Assembly: GCA_020746105.1 (NCBI GenBank)
Contig: CM036658.1
Location: 28,297,099 to 28,361,098 of the forward strand
Direction: 5' to 3'
Origin: Trogon surrucura
Taxonomy: Eukaryota; Chordata; Aves; Trogoniformes; Trogonidae
DNA: 64,000 bases
Shown: positions 59,228-64,000 of the stretch, one piece after another
Numbering within the stretch: the stretch's first letter is position 1
Layout of the letters: the number at the start of each line of letters is the position of its first letter
Notes under the pieces: model-generated
Seen by the model: only the letters and a program-made list of their open reading frames with translations
The model's database searches: none
Told to the model about the DNA's origin: nothing
Position numbers and translations under genes: made by a program

Positions 59228-59482
59228 CTAAAAAGATCCTGGTCACAGAGGAGTAGGTTGACAAGAAGATTCCTCCAGAACATCCAGAAACACCTATTCC
59301 ACTGTGAGGATGACTGGGCACTGATACAGGTTATCCAGAAAAATTGTGGTGTCTTACACCTTGGAGATATGCAAAAACTTTCTGGGCAACTAGCTCTACG
59401 TGAACCTGCTTGAGCAGAAAATTTGGACTGGATGAAATGCAGAGGTTCTCGCCAGCCTGGATCATTTTGTGATTCAGTGATT
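59228..59482 (+). mobile_element. CR1 LINE 3'-end fragment, plus strand, old
   Basis: About 255 bp. CAGAAACACCTATTCCACTGTGAGGATGACTGGGCACTGATACAGG, then GATGAAATGCAGAGGTTCTCGCCAGCCTGGATCATTTTGTGATTCAGTGA follow the order of the CR1 C-terminal and 3' UTR end, including a TTTTGTGATTCAGTGATT tail variant. Heavily mutated, with no open frame. Confidence 0.82.
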
Positions 59483-62400
59483 TTCAGAGATATCGTCTTG
59501 CCTTACAGAGAGGCATACTGCCTCCCTCCTTCTCAGGTATTTCTTGCAAGGGTCCTTCGTAAGCCAGGAATTCACACACAATGGTTTTGGTCATGCTAGT
59601 TACATTCAGATCCCAGGTCTGGTTTTTGATGCCAAAAAGTGCTAAATCTTAGTAATATGCAATGAAAATGTGAAAAAGGTAGTGTTCAAAGGATGTCCAA
59701 AACAGATATAACTTGCAATTCACTGCAATCTTCCTGAAAGGCTCTATGTCATCCTCGCTATGTGAGCTCCTGCTTCTAGCTTCAGCTGCACAGGGTGGGC
59801 TGCTGTGCATTGCCCTGTTTCCTTGCACGCAGGAGGCTGTGTCCCTGCTCTGGTGTGTCCAGCATTACACATGGGCAGGGTGCTGAATCTCTGTGCACAC
59901 ACTGGGGAAAAAAATTACAGCTACCAGACAGGGTGTTTTTGTGTCATACTGCCAAAGAGAGGAAATCTGTATTTTATAGAGAACCTGTTCATTCCCTTCT
60001 TAATGGAAATATACAACTTCTGGGACTAACCCTGTATTTTCTCTAACATGTGGATTGAGCCCAAGTGTAGATTACCTGTCACTTTCTTAATTATTACACT
60101 TATAGGATCAGTTTTTCATCTCTAGAGATTTCTCTGAGTCTGGCAGAGTACTTCTATGATGTCCTGAACCTGGCATTGATATATAGGGTCACCAGTATGT
60201 GACCAGACATAAAAGCTCTCTAAATACTGTAATCTGGTCTCAGCCCACGATAACACAGCACACATGCATCCTTTCTGCTGTCTGTCATAAATCACGATGC
60301 CTGACAAGTACAGGTAAAAAACGTCATAACATTGCATGCAAACAGATAGGAGTTTGGATCTTTTTTATCCATAAGAGAAATACGTAGTTACATTTCTGTG
60401 GCTGTGAGCTCTTCCAGAACCAGCCATAGGAAATATTTTCCATTTTTTAAAACCCACATGGTGTCCAGAATTTCCAAGTTCTCCTAGTAGATTTATTTCA
60501 TTGTAAATGAGTGGTAATTCTTACCTGAAATTCAGTTTAAGCTCTACTTATGAAGCAGTGATTAAATAGATGACAGTAAGTGGTTTTGTAGTTAAGAAGT
60601 CTTCCAAAATTGACTCTGAGAAGGTTCTAATATCAACTCTGCTTTGGAGATAGACTTCCAATGACTGAAGTAGGCTTCTGGCCAATACAAGAAAAAAAAA
60701 ATTGTGTATTTCTCTTACATTATTAAATTTTAACATCAGGAAGTCATACATGAGCTATTTTTGCAGGAAGAAAAAAGAATATTTCTATAAAGAAATTTTG
60801 AATTTATGTTATGATTTGTTCCTCTAAACATTACATTCATTCAAGAAAGGTTTTAACAGTTACACTATCTCAAGTTTTAAACTTATCCAAATCTTTATTT
60901 TATTTCTTTTGAAAATGGATATTTGCTGGAGCGTTTATCACAGGATCAGCTGTTTTCAAGGGAGGTTACCTTTATAAACATCTGGAGAGTCACTGAGTTT
61001 TTCTCTGTAGAAAACTCACTTCCTATAACACTAAGGTGACAAGTGATATCAGAGGTCAGATATTCTTCAACCTTTGATGTTAAATTTTAGAAGGGCTTCA
61101 TACGTTATTTCTATAGCTGTTCTGTTTCTCTTCTGCAAATCCTGTCCAATCTTCAATAATCACATCATATTTCTCCAATTCCCGCTTAGGTTTTTAGATT
61201 GGGATATGCCGTATGTTACCATGTTTCCCAGTTGAATGGCATTCTGCTCACTCATTTGACTTTCTTAATTGCATAAGAGATGTCACATATGTGGCCTTTT
61301 TAAAAAAAAATATTTTTATTTATCAAGTTTAATTTGTGGAGGCTAATCATAGAGGGTGACCAAAGCATAGATCAGTTGGAAGTCAAAGCATTGCTCTTAG
61401 TTCCGGATTCCATTTTTTTTCTGAGTACTCTACATTTCTTTTGCAATTATTTCTTATGATTTATGTATTCCATTTTCTGGATACATATATGGACATCCCA
61501 ACCCATTTTTTTTCTGTGTACATGGAAATTGGGAGTTTTTGACAGTGATATCGTTTCAGTAGAAACTTTCAATAACATTTGTAGATTTTCCTTGATACCA
61601 AGGAGAATAAAAGGAGATTAATAAACAGTAAGGTCATCCTAAAACCAGTATCACTAAAATAAATAGTCGTTGTTTTCCATTTTTAGGTATATTTCATAGA
61701 ATGGGTGTGGATATGTAACACAGTTAAGCTCAGTGTACAAACCTCCGTTTTTCCTGGCTGTCACACCACATGAGACAGCATAAATAATTCTTTTTATAAA
61801 TGCGAAGTTAAACAAATTTTGCAGGTCCTGTAGAGTGCTTTTCAATGATAAATAGTAATGATACAGAAAAGAATAATTTTAATTAAAAAGAAAGTGTATG
61901 CACAGTAACGTATGTTAATTTTCAAATAGAAATACAGCCTTTCAAATTTAAAAAACGTGTGGTCTCTGAAATCCTCCGAGATAAAACTGTGTATAGCCGT
62001 AGCCAAAGTATGCCAATCAACTCCTCACTGGCTTTTTTTCGAAAAAAATAAATAAAGTAGCAAGTTCACAGAGTGTGGAACAAATTACTGGAAGCATGGA
62101 GATAAATCAGGTATTCATCATTTATTACAAAATAAAATAGCTCAACAATTCAGCAATATAAGGTATGCTAAATGCCTAAACTATTACTATTACACGAGTT
62201 TATTTCTGTCTTTATGATATTTTCCTTTTAATAGATGCCTTTAGAAGAGAGGGGATATTTTTATATGGAAAGTTTACCGGATGCAAAAATTTCCATTCCA
62301 TTTTTGGTGATTTCATGCACCTGAGATTTCACTCTTCCATAAAACTCCTTCGGGATAATGGAAATTTTTCACACTGAATGATACGAACATTTGAAAAGCC

Positions 62401-64000
62401 ATTTCTGTGTGAAGTGTCATGGTCTGCAGCTCTGACCAGACACTTAAGTGGAATTGTGATCACATTTTAAATTTGTCTTTTGAAGGAAAATATCAGTAAA
62501 AGTAAAGAAAAGAGCATTATCTAGACCAGCTGGCTGTTAAAATGCTCCTATGTATTTCTAATTTGCTATAGGACTGAAAAAAATTAAAATAATTCTTTCT
62601 TCAAGAAAGGAAACAGTGTTCCTGATACTCCAAGGGAGGCTTAATGTATGACATATTTGTGAAGGGAGTGGGACGATTTCACAGAGCCTTCTCTGCTGGT
62701 AGATCATCTGCCACAGTGTGAGCTGCTGATAAATTCCTTGCGTTGGAGAAACATAGGGATCTACTGTGATTTCAGCTGAGAAAGAGGAAATGGACCCTGG
62801 CTTTCATTTCTAAGGCTTTTACTTTCCAGACATATGTCTTGAAAGAGTTCATTCCTTACTCCAGTCTCTGAGATGAGAATTTTTGCTTTGGATCATGTGG
62901 GAGAGAGATGCCTCAACCCCTAAGGCAAAATCTTGATTCCACACTGATCCCGTTACTTAATGATAAAGGGGCCAGAATACCAGGACAGTATCCTAAATCC
63001 CCTACTTCTAGATTGCAAAGGAGTTCCTAGTCATGGGTAAGCTTTAATGAATAAAGATTGCTCAGTCAGGCAACGAGCAGAAAGGGCAGCGGACTATGAC
63101 ATGTATGGTCTGTAGGAAGAAAGACATGCTTCTAGGTCTATTGTAGATACGCTGAGCATCTCTCCAGTCCCTGGAAGAGCACAAAATGTTTCTAAAAGCT
63201 GTCCTCCTAGCTGCTTCCTCCCTTTCCTGCAAGCTCTGTTTTGCAGCTCTACAGGACACAGTTGCAGAGTTTAATTCCACGATCAGAGGCGACAGCCAGC
63301 TTTAAGTGACTACCGGAATTCAATAATTTTGCATGCATGTAAATACCTCTCTGCCTGAAGGGTGGGATGCAGTCCATGACAAAGTATCAGAGCAAACAAC
63401 ATGCACAAATTGCTAACGTGGGAAACTCTAAGCGCTGTGTGAATCAGTCCTTTAGAGCAAATAGCTCTTCCCTGCAATCTCTGTTCCTTATGTTGTGGTT
63501 CATGCTCTAAATAACTCTGAATCAGTCTGATTAGGGGACACTAAAATTGTATGGAATGAAGTTTCTCTGGCTTTGCTGAATTACGTTAATCCTTCTAGTT
63601 CCTCAATTTCACCACTTAATCTGGGATTTAACCGATATGTATAAAGCATCATGGCTCAAAGGTGAAGCAGAATTTTAAAGCAATCACTCTGGCTATTAAG
63701 AATTTCAAATGATATAAGAATAGAAAAAAACTAAGTAATACAGGTTAGAGATTTTGTGAATTCTTTCTGAGTTGAGTGCACCGTATCTCCAAAAGATAGA
63801 TGATTTTAACAGGATGACAGACATATTTTCTTCACAGATTTTAAGGCTTCCCTGAAATTGAAGCCTCTCTGTTTACCAGAACATCAAGAAATATTATATT
63901 GGTTGGTGTCAGAATTGATTTTTCAGTGCTGATCTAAAATCTGTGGTAGAACGTGAAATAACAATAGGCAATGACATACAGGTGGACAGCTTTCCAACTC
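59483..64000. other. Unique AT-rich sequence to the end of the window
   Basis: No recognised gene or mobile element. Frames are under 85 codons and without motifs. Poly(A)/poly(T) runs are short. It ends in unique sequence, so no element is cut by the window edge. Confidence 0.55.

Overview
This window looks like bird nuclear DNA without a functional host gene. Evidence for a bird: nearly every recognisable interspersed repeat is a CR1 LINE. Several copies end in the CR1 3' signature (runs of ATTCTATG, or the complement AGAATCATAGAA). The remaining repeats are endogenous-retrovirus LTRs that end in TAAACCACRACA or close variants, a form I associate with avian ERVs. I see no L1, Alu or other mammalian repeats. 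The unique sequence is AT-rich, with only short open frames that do not look like exons. The most likely setting is intergenic or deep intronic DNA.

Layout. 1-5.74 kb is unique. 5.74-6.88 kb is a plus-strand CR1 and 7.11-9.19 kb a minus-strand CR1, tail to tail. 9.22-11.31 kb is a Tc1-family DNA transposon with long terminal inverted repeats and a broken transposase; a 462-bp solo LTR sits inside it. 11.3-22.3 kb is mostly unique, with a possible LTR fragment near 12.5-12.95 kb. 22.30-23.07 kb is an unbroken pyrimidine tract of about 770 bp. 23-28 kb is mostly unique. 27.94-29.38 kb is a plus-strand CR1 whose tail has become a (TTCTA)n array. 30.9-33.2 kb is an old minus-strand CR1, split by a younger plus-strand CR1 tail and a 230-bp AT-only palindromic tract. 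33-46.8 kb is mostly unique, with a 45-bp tandem duplication and a second pyrimidine tract (39.72-40.11 kb).

46.8-59.5 kb is a dense nest of mobile elements: CR1 fragments on both strands, an LTR inserted into an older LTR of the same family (TSD GTGGG), a 986-bp LTR inserted into a CR1, and a long minus-strand CR1. That CR1 ends in a relic of the CR1 ORF1 SGNH/GDSL esterase joined to reverse-transcriptase sequence. 59.5-64 kb is unique.

All element genes (CR1 reverse transcriptase and ORF1, Tc1 transposase) are pseudogenes with stops, frameshifts or deletions. I found no tRNA, rRNA, CRISPR array, operon or working multi-gene system. The most notable items are the Tc1 element (this superfamily is uncommon in birds, from general knowledge), the two nested insertions with clean target-site duplications, the ORF1 esterase relic, the long pyrimidine tract, a palindromic pair of POU/octamer-like sites in unique sequence, and an unidentified decayed reading frame at about 51.1-51.7 kb.
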